A DNA stretch of 64,000 nucleotides from contig JACOEL010000013.1 of the NCBI GenBank assembly GCA_024998625.1, positions 53,235-117,234 of the forward strand, read 5' to 3'. Below are positions 36,716 to 47,870 of the stretch, piece after piece (the stretch's first letter is position 1; each line of letters opens with the position of its first letter). Origin of the DNA: Nitrospira sp. Its GTDB lineage: Bacteria; Nitrospirota; Nitrospiria; Nitrospirales; Nitrospiraceae. A model generated the notes under the pieces. It was not told the origin of the DNA, made no database searches, and saw nothing but the letters and a program-made list of their open reading frames with translations. The translations under genes were made by a program, and so were the position numbers.

Positions 36716-38263
36716 ATGACCAGGATGATCAGAATATTCGACACGACGTTGCGGGACGGCGAGCAATCGCCGGGGGCGAGTATGAACGTCGAAGAGAAAC
36801 TTATGATCGCCAAGCAACTGGCGCGCCTCGGCGTGGATATCATCGAAGCTGGCTTCGCCTATAGTTCGCCGGGAGATTTCGAAGCGGTCCGTCGGATCGC
36901 CGTGGAGGTTGAAGGCCCAGTGGTGTGCAGTCTGGCGCGGGCCAGGCCCGAAGACATCACGAGGGCGTCGGAAGCGTTGAAGGGTGCCCCTCGGGTGCGA
37001 ATCCATACGTTTCTCTCCACCTCGGACATCCACCTCAAGCATCAGTTCCGGATGACCCGCGAGGAGGCGAAAAAGCGCGCGGTGGAGATGGTGCAGCTGG
37101 CGCGCACCTATGTGGATGACGTCGAATTTTCACCGATGGACGCAAGTCGATCGGATCCGGCCTACCTGTGCGAAGTGATCGAGGCGGTGATCGCGGCCGG
37201 GGCGGGAACGATCAACATTCCCGACACGGTAGGCTATGCCGTTCCCCAGGAGTTCGGCGGCCTGATCAAGCGGATTAAAGACAGCGTTCCTAACAGCGGG
37301 CAAGCCGTCATTTCCGTCCATTGCCACAACGATTTGGGGTTGGCGGTGGCCAACAGTCTAGCGGCAGTAGCGGCAGGGGCCGGGCAGGTGGAGTGCACGA
37401 TCAATGGGATCGGCGAGCGGGCCGGCAATACCTCGCTGGAAGAGATCGTCATGGGGCTCCGCACACGCAGGGACTGGTACGGGGCCGATACCAAGGTCGC
37501 GACGGAAGAGATTTCGAAAACCAGCCGCCTGGTGAGCAAGATTACCGGCATGGTCATCCAACCGAACAAGGCCATTGTCGGTGCGAATGCGTTCGCCCAC
37601 ACGTCGGGCATTCATCAGGACGGGTTGCTCAAGGATAAGACGACCTATGAGATCATGCGACCTGAGTCTGTCGGTCTTGAGCAGGTCAAGTTGGTGATGG
37701 GCAAGTTGTCCGGGCGCCACGCCTTTCGTCAACGGCTGGAGGAATTGGGTTACAAACTGACGGAAGACGAAATGAACCATGCATTCGAGCGATTTAAGCG
37801 CTTGGCGGACCAGAAAAAAGAGATTTACGAGGAAGATCTCGAAGTCATCGTGTCGGAAGAAGTCGCGAAAATGTCCGAACGGGTGGTCTTGAAATCGTTT
37901 CAGGTTGAAAGCGGAACCAACAAGACTCCGAAGGCCACGGTTGAACTGGAAATCGACGGGAAGTTACTGTCCCACAGCGGAACAGGCGACGGCCCGGTGG
38001 ACGCGGTCTACCGGACGATTGCCGCCATGACTCAGACGAAAAGCAAGTTGCTGATGTTCGGGGTCAATGCCATTACCGGTGGGACGGATGCGCAAGGGGA
38101 AGTGTCGGTGCGGCTTGAAGAAGATGGTCGAACGGTGTCGGGCCATGGCGCCGATACCGATATCATTACGGCGGCTGCGCGGGCCTATCTGAATGCACTC
38201 AATAAATTGGCCTACTTCGCTGCGAAACAGGCTGAAGGGATTCAGAGGGTCAACTTGATTTGA
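36716..38263 (+). CDS. leuA: 2-isopropylmalate synthase
   Basis: 515 aa. N-terminal TIM barrel with [16 protein letters not shown], metal-binding [12 protein letters not shown] and NGIGERAGN, and a C-terminal LeuA allosteric dimer domain (about 375-505) for leucine feedback. First committed step to leucine. GGAGGAGGG ribosome site; regulated by the T-box upstream. Confidence 0.96.
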   Translation: MTRMIRIFDTTLRDGEQSPGASMNVEEKLMIAKQLARLGVDIIEAGFAYSSPGDFEAVRRIAVEVEGPVVCSLARARPEDITRASEALKGAPRVRIHTFLSTSDIHLKHQFRMTREEAKKRAVEMVQLARTYVDDVEFSPMDASRSDPAYLCEVIEAVIAAGAGTINIPDTVGYAVPQEFGGLIKRIKDSVPNSGQAVISVHCHNDLGLAVANSLAAVAAGAGQVECTINGIGERAGNTSLEEIVMGLRTRRDWYGADTKVATEEISKTSRLVSKITGMVIQPNKAIVGANAFAHTSGIHQDGLLKDKTTYEIMRPESVGLEQVKLVMGKLSGRHAFRQRLEELGYKLTEDEMNHAFERFKRLADQKKEIYEEDLEVIVSEEVAKMSERVVLKSFQVESGTNKTPKATVELEIDGKLLSHSGTGDGPVDAVYRTIAAMTQTKSKLLMFGVNAITGGTDAQGEVSVRLEEDGRTVSGHGADTDIITAAARAYLNALNKLAYFAAKQAEGIQRVNLI

Positions 38264-38365
38264 TCCCGATCTGCAGGGTAGATTCCTTCGTCCGGGCCGA
38301 TGCGTTCGCCTTCGGCTGGACGGAGCGACATCGTCTGTCATTCCTACTATGAATGTCGGTGCGCG

Positions 38366-38728
38366 ATGCTAAACACGCATCTTCAGCGATGCCCGGAGTT
38401 CTTGGCGGGCGATCACACCAGGCTGCGGGAATTGTTGCACCCGGCAAAGGCATCGCTCGCGCTCGGATACAGCTTGGCACATGGACTGCTTGACCCGGGT
38501 CAGCAGAGTCTCTGGCATCGCTTGAAATCCTCCGAAGTGTATTACTTCATTGCCGGTCGAGGGGTGATGAAGGTGGAGGACAAATCGGTTGCGGTCGAGG
38601 CGGGCTCCGTGATCTATGTTCCCCCGGGGGCCAAGCAATCGTTAGTGAACAATGGAACAGCCCCGATTGAGTTTCTCTGCCTGGTTGATCCAGCCTGGAC
38701 CGTGGAGGATGAGGCCGTTGGCGAATAG
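38366..38728 (+). CDS. Cupin-domain protein
   Basis: 120 aa single-domain cupin. The metal-type motif is reduced: LWHRLKSSEVYYFIAGRGVMKVE then a second motif around VPPGAKQSLVNNG. His in motif 1 and Glu in SSEVYY may bind metal. Start at 38366 chosen because upstream codons look non-coding; the ribosome site is weak. Between leuA and leuB; function unknown, perhaps a sugar- or acid-binding or isomerase-type cupin. Confidence 0.78.
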   Translation: MLNTHLQRCPEFLAGDHTRLRELLHPAKASLALGYSLAHGLLDPGQQSLWHRLKSSEVYYFIAGRGVMKVEDKSVAVEAGSVIYVPPGAKQSLVNNGTAPIEFLCLVDPAWTVEDEAVGE

Positions 38729-38746
38729 TCGAGAGGAGATCTGCAC

Positions 38747-39823
38747 GTGAACGCGAAAATCGCAGTCCTGGCCGGAGATGGCGTCGGTCGTGAAATTGTC
38801 CCGGAGGCGGTCAAAGTGTTGAAGGTTGTTGCGGAACGCCACGGGCACACGTTTGAATTTATATCCGGCGATGTCGGCGGCCATGCGATCGATAAAGTCG
38901 GCGTGCCGCTTCCGGCTGAGACGCTCGCCATCGCAAAGCATAGCGATGCCGTGTTGCTCGGCGCCGTCGGCGGGCCCAAATGGGAAGGCCTGGAATATAG
39001 CCTTCGCCCTGAGCGGGCCTTGCTGGGACTGCGGGAGCAACTTGGGCTCTATGCCAACCTGCGGCCGGCAAAGCTCTATCCCATGCTTGCCGACGCCTCC
39101 ACGTTACGACGTGATGTGATCGAAGGCATCGATATGCTCGTGATCCGGGAGCTGACCGGAGGCATTTATTTCGGCAAGCCAAAAGGGATTGAAACGCTGC
39201 CGGGCGGCGGGGAGCGAGGTTTCAATACGGAGGTCTATACCACCGAGGAAATCCGTCGCATCGCTGTCGTAGCATTTGACGCGGCTCGCAAGCGCCGAAA
39301 AAAGGTCACATCGGTGGATAAAGCCAACGTGCTGGAGTCCTCTGAGTTGTGGCGGCGGGTGGTCACAGACGTTCATGAAGGGTATCCCGACGTGGCCTTG
39401 AGTCACATCTATGTCGACAATTGCGCGATGCAGCTGGTACGCAATCCACGGCAGTTCGATGTGTTGCTGTGCAACAACATTTTCGGCGATATTCTCAGCG
39501 ACGAAGCTGCGATGCTCACCGGGTCGATCGGCATGTTGCCATCTGCCAGCGTCGGCGCCAAGGTTGGGCTGTTCGAGCCGATCCATGGCAGCGCGCCGGA
39601 TATTGCCGGTAAAAACATCGCCAACCCGATTGCAACGATCGCTTCTGCCGCAATGATGTTGTCCTATGCGTTTCGGCTCGACAAAGAAGCGGCAGCGATC
39701 GAGCAGGCCATCGTCAAGACGCTGGAACTCGGGTTCCGTACCAAGGATATTCATGCTGAAGGCATGCAGCTGGTCGGCACCCTTGAGATGGGTGATGCGA
39801 TTGTGCGCAACCTTCTCTCGTAA
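38747..39823 (+). CDS. leuB: 3-isopropylmalate dehydrogenase
   Basis: 358 aa from a GTG behind GAGAGGAG. Decarboxylating beta-hydroxyacid dehydrogenase: [12 protein letters not shown], substrate-binding [21 protein letters not shown], and the metal/NAD region [16 protein letters not shown] and [22 protein letters not shown]. Third leucine-pathway step. Confidence 0.96.
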   Translation: MNAKIAVLAGDGVGREIVPEAVKVLKVVAERHGHTFEFISGDVGGHAIDKVGVPLPAETLAIAKHSDAVLLGAVGGPKWEGLEYSLRPERALLGLREQLGLYANLRPAKLYPMLADASTLRRDVIEGIDMLVIRELTGGIYFGKPKGIETLPGGGERGFNTEVYTTEEIRRIAVVAFDAARKRRKKVTSVDKANVLESSELWRRVVTDVHEGYPDVALSHIYVDNCAMQLVRNPRQFDVLLCNNIFGDILSDEAAMLTGSIGMLPSASVGAKVGLFEPIHGSAPDIAGKNIANPIATIASAAMMLSYAFRLDKEAAAIEQAIVKTLELGFRTKDIHAEGMQLVGTLEMGDAIVRNLLS

Positions 39824-39826
39824 GTC

Positions 39827-41041
39827 ATGACGACGCGCGCGACACCATCCGGAATCATTGAGACCCTGGCAGGCAACGGCGAGCCGGGGTATGCCGGTGA
39901 CGGTGGGCCTGCCGGTGCCGCCTCACTCAACGAACCGAAGGGCTTATGCGTTGATCGCGAGGGCAACCTCTATATTGCCGATTCCGAAAACCATGTCGTG
40001 CGCCGCGTCGACCGGGCCACAGGCATCATTACGACCGTGGCGGGAGTCTGTCCGTCAGGGACGACCGGGCCGGTCACGCCCGAACCACCGCTGGCGGCGC
40101 AGGTTGATGAAGACGAAGATCCCTTTGCCGACCATTCCGGTGACAGCACCAAGGCCTACACGCAAGTGACTGATCTGAGTGGCACTGTCCGATATGTGAC
40201 CGGAGGGCGTTTGACGGTCGAGCACGATTCAGGCGATGGTGGCCCTGCCAGGCGAGCGAGACTCAATTTCCCCAGTGCCGTGACCGTCGATCGTGCAGGG
40301 AACCTCTACATTGCCGATACAATGAACCACCGGGTGAGAAAGGTCGATGCGGCGACAGGGATCATCACCAACGTGGCCGGCACTGGCCAGGCGCGGTATT
40401 CCGGCGATGGCGGACCGGCGGTTTCGGCCGCGATCAATGAACCGACCGGGTTGGCTGTCAGCGACGAGGCGTTGTATATCGCGGATCAAAGCAACAACCG
40501 TGTGCGTCGGGTCGATCTGGCGACCGGAGTCATCACCACGGTGGCGGGCGACGGAACGGCGGCCTATAGCGGAGACCATGTTTCGGCCGTTCAAGCAAGT
40601 CTGGCCGGACCCAGCGGTGTGGCGTTAGGCGAGGACGGCGTCGTCTATGTGGCTGATACGTTTAACAGCCGGATACGATCCGTCGATCCGGCGACGGGGC
40701 AGATTGCGACGGTAGCGGGAGACGGCGGGACCTATCGATATCAGGGACCGGCTGAGCCCAGTTCCCCGAGCCTCTCCAGGCCTGCCGGGATTGCCATCGG
40801 TTCCGATGGGAACGTGTATCTGACGGATTCAGACAGTCACTTGATTCGAGTGTGGAACGGGCGGACCAAGACAATCTCTCGTCTGTCCGGTACCGGTGTC
40901 GCGCAATTCGGCGGCGATGGCGGCGATGCCTTGGCGGGAAGTCTCAGTTATCCATTCGGTGTAGCGGTGGACGTGTCCGGAGCCGTCTATGTTGCGGATA
41001 CATTCAATCACCGCATCAGGGTTCTGACCGCGACTGCGTAA
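39827..41041 (+). CDS. NHL-repeat beta-propeller protein
   Basis: 404 aa made almost entirely of NHL repeats (for example NEPKGLCVDREGNLYIADSENHVVRRVD), about six blades, with GDGGPA linkers repeating between blades. I see no signal peptide, so it appears cytoplasmic or lacks its leader. It starts 4 nt after leuB and ends 10 nt before asd, thus sits inside an amino-acid operon. Family members bind ligands or proteins; role here unknown. A Ser/Asp-rich insert (about 75-120) breaks the repeats. Confidence 0.85.
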   Translation: MTTRATPSGIIETLAGNGEPGYAGDGGPAGAASLNEPKGLCVDREGNLYIADSENHVVRRVDRATGIITTVAGVCPSGTTGPVTPEPPLAAQVDEDEDPFADHSGDSTKAYTQVTDLSGTVRYVTGGRLTVEHDSGDGGPARRARLNFPSAVTVDRAGNLYIADTMNHRVRKVDAATGIITNVAGTGQARYSGDGGPAVSAAINEPTGLAVSDEALYIADQSNNRVRRVDLATGVITTVAGDGTAAYSGDHVSAVQASLAGPSGVALGEDGVVYVADTFNSRIRSVDPATGQIATVAGDGGTYRYQGPAEPSSPSLSRPAGIAIGSDGNVYLTDSDSHLIRVWNGRTKTISRLSGTGVAQFGGDGGDALAGSLSYPFGVAVDVSGAVYVADTFNHRIRVLTATA

Positions 41042-41051
41042 GGACAGCATC

Positions 41052-42071
41052 ATGTTGAAGAAGAAACAGGCCTATACGGTGGCGATTCTCGGTGCAACCG
41101 GGGCCGTGGGAAAAGAAAGTCTGGAAATTCTGGAAGAACGCAACTTTCCGATCGAGACGTTACGCCTGTTCTCCTCCAAGCGGTCGGCCGGCGACGTGTT
41201 GTCGTGCCTAGGCAAGGAGTACAAGGTCGAGGAGTTGACGGAGGCCTCTTCCTTTGTCGGAGTCGACATCGCGTTCGTATCCGCGACCGATTCCATCAGT
41301 CGGGACTACGGGGCACGGTTGGGCGCGGCCGGGGTCGTCGTCATCGATGACAGCGCGGTTTTCCGGATGGATCCCAATGTGCCGCTGGTCGTCCCGGAGG
41401 TGAATGCGGCAGCGTTGCGCTCGATGAAGCGTGGGATCGTGGCCATTCCGAACTGCACCACAACTCCCTTGGTCATGGCACTCAAGCCGCTTCGGGATAT
41501 TGCAGGCATCAAGCGGGTGGTGGTGACCACCTTTCAGTCGGTATCGGGTACCGGGTCGGCGGCCATGGATGAACTAGTCGAGCAGACCAAGGCCTTGATG
41601 GCTTTCCAAGATGTGAAGGTGCAGGTCTATCCCTACCAGATCGCGTTTAACCTTTTGCCGCAGGTCGGCTCATTCGGTGACAGCGGCGACTGTTCGGAAG
41701 AGGTCAAGATCGTTCAAGAAACCAGGAAGATTCTGGAGATGCCGTCGTTGCGGGTCACAGCGACCACGGTGCGGGTGCCGGTGTTGCGCTGTCACTCCGA
41801 GGCGATCAACGTTGAGCTGGAACGTCCGTTGAAAGCGAACGATGCGCGGGCTGCGCTGGCGGAGATGCCCGGCGTGATTGTGTACGATGATCCCGTCAAG
41901 AAACTGTATCCAATGCCGTTCGACGTGTCCGGTAAGGATGACGTGTATGTCGGGCGGGTTCGTGTGGACGAGTCGATCACCAATGGGTTGAATCTCTGGG
42001 TTGTGAGCGACAACCTTCGGAAGGGCGCCGCCCTTAACGCCGTGCAGATCGCCGAATGTCTGATACAATGA
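41052..42071 (+). CDS. asd: Aspartate-semialdehyde dehydrogenase
   Basis: 339 aa. NADP-binding GATGAVGKESLEIL, catalytic Cys in NCTTTPLVMALKPL (about 134), Gln in AFNLLPQ and acceptor His in LRCHSEAINVE. Makes aspartate semialdehyde for Lys/DAP, Thr and Met. Last of leuA-leuB-NHL-asd run. Confidence 0.95.
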   Translation: MLKKKQAYTVAILGATGAVGKESLEILEERNFPIETLRLFSSKRSAGDVLSCLGKEYKVEELTEASSFVGVDIAFVSATDSISRDYGARLGAAGVVVIDDSAVFRMDPNVPLVVPEVNAAALRSMKRGIVAIPNCTTTPLVMALKPLRDIAGIKRVVVTTFQSVSGTGSAAMDELVEQTKALMAFQDVKVQVYPYQIAFNLLPQVGSFGDSGDCSEEVKIVQETRKILEMPSLRVTATTVRVPVLRCHSEAINVELERPLKANDARAALAEMPGVIVYDDPVKKLYPMPFDVSGKDDVYVGRVRVDESITNGLNLWVVSDNLRKGAALNAVQIAECLIQ

Positions 42072-42074
42072 ACG

Positions 42075-42329
42075 ATGGCAGCGTGGACTGGCATCGGTCG
42101 ATCGTTGATTGTGGCGGGCCTGGTGTTGGTCGTCGTCGGGTTGCTGCTTACGTTGGCGGAAAAATGGCCTGGCCTTGGCTCTGCGTTCGGGTGGATCGGT
42201 AGACTGCCCGGCGACCTCTCGGTCACGCGAGAGCGATTCAGTCTGTATTTTCCGATCGCGACCAGTCTCGTGTTCAGCATCCTGCTGAGCCTGGTGTTCT
42301 ACTTCCTTTCATGGCTCTTTCGCCGCTGA
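42075..42329 (+). CDS. DUF2905 small membrane protein
   Basis: 84 aa with two transmembrane helices (about 8-27 and 58-80) around a cytoplasm-or-periplasm loop holding FGWIGRLPGDLSVTRERFSLYFP, the DUF2905 signature. Starts 3 nt after asd and overlaps the start of the SpoIID-like gene by 19 nt. Function unknown. Confidence 0.87.
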   Translation: MAAWTGIGRSLIVAGLVLVVVGLLLTLAEKWPGLGSAFGWIGRLPGDLSVTRERFSLYFPIATSLVFSILLSLVFYFLSWLFRR

Positions 42330-43522
42330 TTCGACATCGCTCATCCAGCCTGGCTGCAGCCGCGGGGCTCCTGCTCCTATCGCTGTTCTGCGTGCCGGCC
42401 GTCTTTGCCGAATCCATTCGCGTCCTGTTGGCCCAAGAGGCGCCGTTGGTGGAGGTGCGATCGGAGGGCGCTCTCGCCCTGGTGACGGAGACGGGCGACA
42501 CGAAAATCCTGCATGCGCCGATCCATCTCACCGCTCGGGGCGATGGCGTACATGTCGGCGGTCGGCGCAGCATGGGCGGGCAGGTCCTCATCCGTCCGCT
42601 GCGGAACCACCTCTCGCTGGTGATCGCCAAAGCGGGTGGCGCGACCGCGGGAACTCCATTGGCACTCAGCGGGGTTGTGCGTCTGTCGCGCAAAGGGCAT
42701 GGGCTCTCGGTCGTCAACCAGGTCGATCTGGAGGAGTATGTGAAGGGGGTCGTGCCGTCGGAGGTCAGTTCAGCCTGGCATCCGGAAATGTTGAAGGTGC
42801 AGGCAGTGGCGGCCAGGACCTATGCGCTGTATAACAAGATGCTCAGTGCGGCACGGGAATACGATGTGGTGGCGACCATTCAGGATCAGGTGTATCGGGG
42901 TCGTACTGGAGTGGATCGCCGAGTCGAAGAGGCCGTTGAATCGACTCGAGGCATTGTTGTGACTCATCAGCAGGCGCCGATCTATGCCGCCTTTTCATCC
43001 ACCGCGGCTGGCCCGACGGAAGATGCCGTCAATGTGTGGGCCAACAAAGACCTTCCCTATCTCAAGGGGGTCGAATGCCCATTCGATCTCGAATCGCCCT
43101 ATTATCAATGGCGTGCCAGTGTGAAGATCGATCAACTTGAGCACAATCTGCGGCACCAGGGTTTCTCGGTGGGAACGATTGCCACGATCACTCCGATTGC
43201 CTACAGTCGGGCCGGACGGGTCTCGCGCCTGCGGATTTTGCACTCTGGCGGAGAGACGGTATTACGAGGCGAAGATCTTCGGAAGGCTGTGGGGTACACC
43301 GTCATTCCCAGCACCCAGTTCGAGGTGGAATCGATCGGTGCCGAGGTGGTGTTCACTGGCTACGGAGCTGGCCATGCCGTGGGACTCTGCCAATGGGGCG
43401 CAAAAGAGTTGGCCGAACTCGGCTATTCGTATAGCAGCATTCTGCACTATTATTATCCTGGAACCGAGTTGCGCAACGCGGCCCTCTCGCAGTTGATGAC
43501 GCCGGTGATACCGATCCCCTGA
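42311..43522 (+). CDS. SpoIID/LytB-domain secreted protein
   Basis: 403 aa with an N-terminal signal peptide (cleavage near VFAES, about 34). A SpoIID domain occupies about 120-390: VKGVVPSEVSSAWHPEMLKVQAVAARTYAL and the late GHAVGLCQWGAKELAE...YYYPGTEL. Characterised members are lytic transglycosylases acting on denuded glycan strands. Catalytic Glu is kept (VPSEV). Its TGA overlaps the queA ATG (TGATG). Confidence 0.88.
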   Translation: MALSPLIRHRSSSLAAAAGLLLLSLFCVPAVFAESIRVLLAQEAPLVEVRSEGALALVTETGDTKILHAPIHLTARGDGVHVGGRRSMGGQVLIRPLRNHLSLVIAKAGGATAGTPLALSGVVRLSRKGHGLSVVNQVDLEEYVKGVVPSEVSSAWHPEMLKVQAVAARTYALYNKMLSAAREYDVVATIQDQVYRGRTGVDRRVEEAVESTRGIVVTHQQAPIYAAFSSTAAGPTEDAVNVWANKDLPYLKGVECPFDLESPYYQWRASVKIDQLEHNLRHQGFSVGTIATITPIAYSRAGRVSRLRILHSGGETVLRGEDLRKAVGYTVIPSTQFEVESIGAEVVFTGYGAGHAVGLCQWGAKELAELGYSYSSILHYYYPGTELRNAALSQLMTPVIPIP

Positions 43523-44562
43523 TGTTACTCAGCGAGTTCGATTTTCCCTTTGATCCAGTGCTTGTGGCCGATCACCCGGTGGTCCCTCGTGACCGCGCGC
43601 GGTTGCTTGTGCTGGATAAGCAGGGAGGAGAGCGCCTGCACCGGCGGGTGGCCGATCTGCCGTCATTGCTGCAATCGGGTGATCTCGTGGTGGTGAATAA
43701 CACGAAGGTCATGCCGGCCCGTGTGCCCGCGCAGGTCCGGTCGAACGGAAAACCCCTCAACCTGCTGTTTGTGGAAGATCTCGGGCAGGGGCTATGGGAA
43801 GTGTTGATCAAGGGACGTTTTCGACCGGGCGCGGTGATTGAGTTTCCGGGCGGCGGTACCGGAGAAATTGTGGAGCGCAGCCGGCTTCGAACGACGGTAC
43901 GGGTGTCGGGTGTCGCGAGTGTCTACGAACTCATGCGGGCCACAGGCACCATGCCGCTTCCTCCGTACATCAAACGGGAACCGTCAGCGGACGATCAGGA
44001 ATGGTACCAAACCATGTTTGCCCAACATGAAGGGGCTATTGCGGCACCCACCGCCGGGCTACATTTTACGCGCGAGTTGGTGCAGGCTTTGACGAGAAAG
44101 GGCATCGGCATGGCGCAGGTGACGTTACACGTCGGCCCCGGCACCTTTCGCAGTGTGAAGACCGAGCGAATCGAAGACCATCGCATGCTGCCTGAGCGCA
44201 TCGAGGTGTCGGCGCAGACGGCAGAGCAAATTCGACGGGTGCGGGAGCAGGGACATCGTGTGGTGGCAGTGGGGACCACGGTCGTGCGCGCGCTGGAAGC
44301 CGCGGCGCGGGGCGGGCGCGGGATTGAGCCTTTCCAGGGACAGGCGGAACTGTTTATCACCCCGGGGTTTGAATTTCAGGTGATCGACGCGATGGTGACA
44401 AACTTTCACTTGCCGCGAACCACCCTGCTGATGCTGGTGTCCGCCTTTGTGGGTGTGCAACCGCTCCGCGCCGCCTACGAAGAAGCGGTGGCGCAACGGT
44501 ATCGATTTTATAGTTATGGAGATGCGATGCTGATCGGGAGCGGGTGGCCGGCCGTTACATAA
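43522..44562 (+). CDS. queA: S-adenosylmethionine:tRNA ribosyltransferase-isomerase
   Basis: 346 aa. Transfers and isomerises the ribosyl part of SAM to make epoxyqueuosine at tRNA wobble position 34. Recognised by LVVNNTKVMPAR, PLPPYIKR, AAPTAGLHFT and TNFHLPRTTLLMLVSAF. Full length. Stop overlaps the convergent SurA-N gene by 8 nt. Confidence 0.95.
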   Translation: MLLSEFDFPFDPVLVADHPVVPRDRARLLVLDKQGGERLHRRVADLPSLLQSGDLVVVNNTKVMPARVPAQVRSNGKPLNLLFVEDLGQGLWEVLIKGRFRPGAVIEFPGGGTGEIVERSRLRTTVRVSGVASVYELMRATGTMPLPPYIKREPSADDQEWYQTMFAQHEGAIAAPTAGLHFTRELVQALTRKGIGMAQVTLHVGPGTFRSVKTERIEDHRMLPERIEVSAQTAEQIRRVREQGHRVVAVGTTVVRALEAAARGGRGIEPFQGQAELFITPGFEFQVIDAMVTNFHLPRTTLLMLVSAFVGVQPLRAAYEEAVAQRYRFYSYGDAMLIGSGWPAVT

Positions 44563-45253
44563 GCTCTTTGTGGATCTTGACCGGAACTTTGCTCTTCATC
44601 GACTCTGCGTAGGCCATCAACGCCCGTTGCTGCTTCTGGAACAGCAGGCTCTGGAACACCCGCTCCTTGGCTGCCGCAGCCTTAGCGGGATCGGCATCTC
44701 CTTCGCGAGCCGCGAGTGTCTGTGCTTCCGTATATTCAGCCGGCGTGAGCGCGACGGCATCCATGATGACCAGCCGTGCTTTGTTGGTGAGAATATCCTT
44801 GGCTTCCATGGCCTCGAATGAAGCTGGGGTCAAGCGATTCGCCGACAGCAATCTCTTGTACGCGTCGGGATCGAAACTCCCGTTCTTCTGAAACTCCGTG
44901 CGTTGCATGATTGCTTTACGCAAATCTTCGTCGGAGACCGTCAGGCCCATCTCTTTCGCCACATGCAGCCACATGCGATTGTCGATGAGTTGTTCCAGCA
45001 CAAACTGTTTCAGAAACTCATCCTTGATGTCGTTCTGCCCCTTGTCCTTGTAAAAGCGATACGTATTTTCATAAGCCCGGCGGTATTCATCCAAGGGAAC
45101 GACCTGGTCCCCGACGGAGGCGACGACATTGCCGCTGCTCTGGCCGAAGCCCCACCAGCCCATCGTAATGACGAACGCGAGGGCGAGTAGGCCCATGATG
45201 GATTTGAGGAACCAAGGATAGTCGTGAGCAGCTTCGCGTAACAGTTTGATCAT
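44555..45253 (-). CDS. SurA N-terminal-domain membrane-anchored chaperone-like protein
   Basis: 232 aa. One N-terminal helix (about 17-37) anchors it in the inner membrane, followed by a SurA_N/PpiD-like domain (VASVGDQVVPLDEYRRAYENTYRFY). It lacks any parvulin PPIase domain, so it resembles PpiD cut after its first chaperone domain, plus a helical C terminus. Likely a periplasmic folding or holdase factor. Convergent with queA. Confidence 0.82.
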   Translation of the reverse strand: MIKLLREAAHDYPWFLKSIMGLLALAFVITMGWWGFGQSSGNVVASVGDQVVPLDEYRRAYENTYRFYKDKGQNDIKDEFLKQFVLEQLIDNRMWLHVAKEMGLTVSDEDLRKAIMQRTEFQKNGSFDPDAYKRLLSANRLTPASFEAMEAKDILTNKARLVIMDAVALTPAEYTEAQTLAAREGDADPAKAAAAKERVFQSLLFQKQQRALMAYAESMKSKVPVKIHKELM

Positions 45254-45326
45254 CGAGCGCGCCTCTTGTCGGCAAGGTTTCGCGGATTCTACTCAGGCGA
45301 CGAGGATAAAGGCAAGAGGAAGACGC

Positions 45327-45872
45327 ATGGATGGCGGGCGCGGCGAGATTGCGACTTTGTTTGTGCAGGTGAAAGAGATTTGCTATAGTGTCGAAGAATT
45401 GGAGAGATCTCCGGTGGTGGAGGAGGCAATCGGGCACAGCCCGCTCGAGCTGGGCGTCTATCCCAAGGCCCAGGTGCTGAATCGCTTCATTGCCAAAATG
45501 ATCGATCTCCTGATCGTCGCGGCGGTGAGTAAGTTGGTTCCCCCGATCGGTGTTTTGGCCGGACTTGCCTATCTCTTGCTGGCCGACGGATTCGGCGGCG
45601 GTCGCAGTGTCGGGAAGCGGCTCATCGGGCTCCAGACCATCGTGCCCCGTACACGGGACCCGGCAGGGTTTCGAGAATCGATCATCCGTAATCTGCCTTG
45701 CGGCCTTGCCCAGTTGGCGTTTGAAATACCGTATGTGGGATGGATCGGATGGGGCGCCGTGCTCTCGCTGGAAGGGTTGCTGGTCATCGGGAATGAGCAG
45801 GGCCGGCGATTGGGCGATGAGATCGCCAAAACCCAGGTGCTGGAGAGTGGACAGCTGGATGTGTCGGATTAA
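45327..45872 (+). CDS. RDD-family membrane protein
   Basis: 181 aa from the ATG at 45327 behind AAGAGGAAG. After about 60 residues the RDD domain begins (VLNRFIAKMIDLLIVAAV), with GRSVGKRLIGLQTI and two or three further membrane segments. RDD proteins are poorly defined, some linked to Na+/H+ exchange. It lies 48 nt before mreB. Confidence 0.85.
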   Translation: MDGGRGEIATLFVQVKEICYSVEELERSPVVEEAIGHSPLELGVYPKAQVLNRFIAKMIDLLIVAAVSKLVPPIGVLAGLAYLLLADGFGGGRSVGKRLIGLQTIVPRTRDPAGFRESIIRNLPCGLAQLAFEIPYVGWIGWGAVLSLEGLLVIGNEQGRRLGDEIAKTQVLESGQLDVSD

Positions 45873-45890
45873 GCGGGGTGGTGTGGTTGA

Positions 45891-46970
<1,080 letters not shown>

Positions 46971-46988
46971 TCTCCATCCCGAGTGTGG

Positions 46989-47870
46989 ATGGCTATATCG
47001 CGCTCAACATACGGCACTAGGCGTCTTGCCATAGTGTTGTTCGCCTGCTTGCTCGTCGCCCTCTTTCTTCTTCCTAGTCAAAGCCAGAGGTTGCTGCAGT
47101 ACGTCGGCGGACCGCTTGGTCAGATCCTCAGTCTTCCCCTCGCCGCGTTTTCTTCTGTCGATCATGGCATTTCGGAAACCTGGAATGCCTATCTTGCCCT
47201 GCAGAGTGTTCACGAAGAAAACCGCCAGCTTCATCGCGACATCGAGTTGCTCAAGGGACAGAACAATCAGCTGCGCGAATCCGTGGCGGCCACGCAGCGA
47301 TACGAGACGCTGCTGAACTTTAAGCAGCAATCGCCGTCCCAGACTCTGGCGGCTCAGGTGATCGGCAGAGATGCCACGAATTGGTACGGCGGGATGATTC
47401 TCAATAAGGGCGAAAGCGACGGAGTTCGTGTGGAGATGGGGGTGGTGACCCCCGCAGGTGTGGTGGGACGAATCGTGAAGACCAACTCCACATCCTCGGT
47501 GGTACTCTTGGTGACCGATCCCAACAACGCGATTGCGGGAGTGGTGCAACGGACTCGCGATGAAGGCATCGTGGAGGGCACCAGCCATGGCCGGGCACGA
47601 CTCAAATACATCCCCCTGTTGTCGCGGGTTCAGGCGGGAGACCGGGTCGTCACTTCAGGATTGACCGGGATCTTTCCGCGCGGTCTGGCGATCGGGGGAC
47701 TGACCCAGGTTGAGAAGTCGGAGGGTGATCTGTTTCAGTCGGCCGAAATCGAGCCGGAAGTGGACCTTTCAAAGCTGGATGAAGTCCTCATTATCACGGC
47801 TCCATATGAGGATGCCGACTCAGCGCAAAAACTGCTGCAGGAGATTCGCGGGGATCGAAAAAAACCATGA
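46989..47870 (+). CDS. mreC: Rod-shape-determining protein MreC
   Basis: 293 aa if started at the ATG at 46989; a GTG at 46983 adds two residues. N-terminal membrane helix (about 13-30), coiled coil (about 70-105, NRQLHRDIELLKGQNNQL), then the periplasmic beta-domain pair (QVIGRDATNWYGGMILNKG, GLTGIFPRGLAIG). Scaffold linking MreB to PBP2. ATGA overlap with mreD. Confidence 0.93.
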   Translation: MAISRSTYGTRRLAIVLFACLLVALFLLPSQSQRLLQYVGGPLGQILSLPLAAFSSVDHGISETWNAYLALQSVHEENRQLHRDIELLKGQNNQLRESVAATQRYETLLNFKQQSPSQTLAAQVIGRDATNWYGGMILNKGESDGVRVEMGVVTPAGVVGRIVKTNSTSSVVLLVTDPNNAIAGVVQRTRDEGIVEGTSHGRARLKYIPLLSRVQAGDRVVTSGLTGIFPRGLAIGGLTQVEKSEGDLFQSAEIEPEVDLSKLDEVLIITAPYEDADSAQKLLQEIRGDRKKP

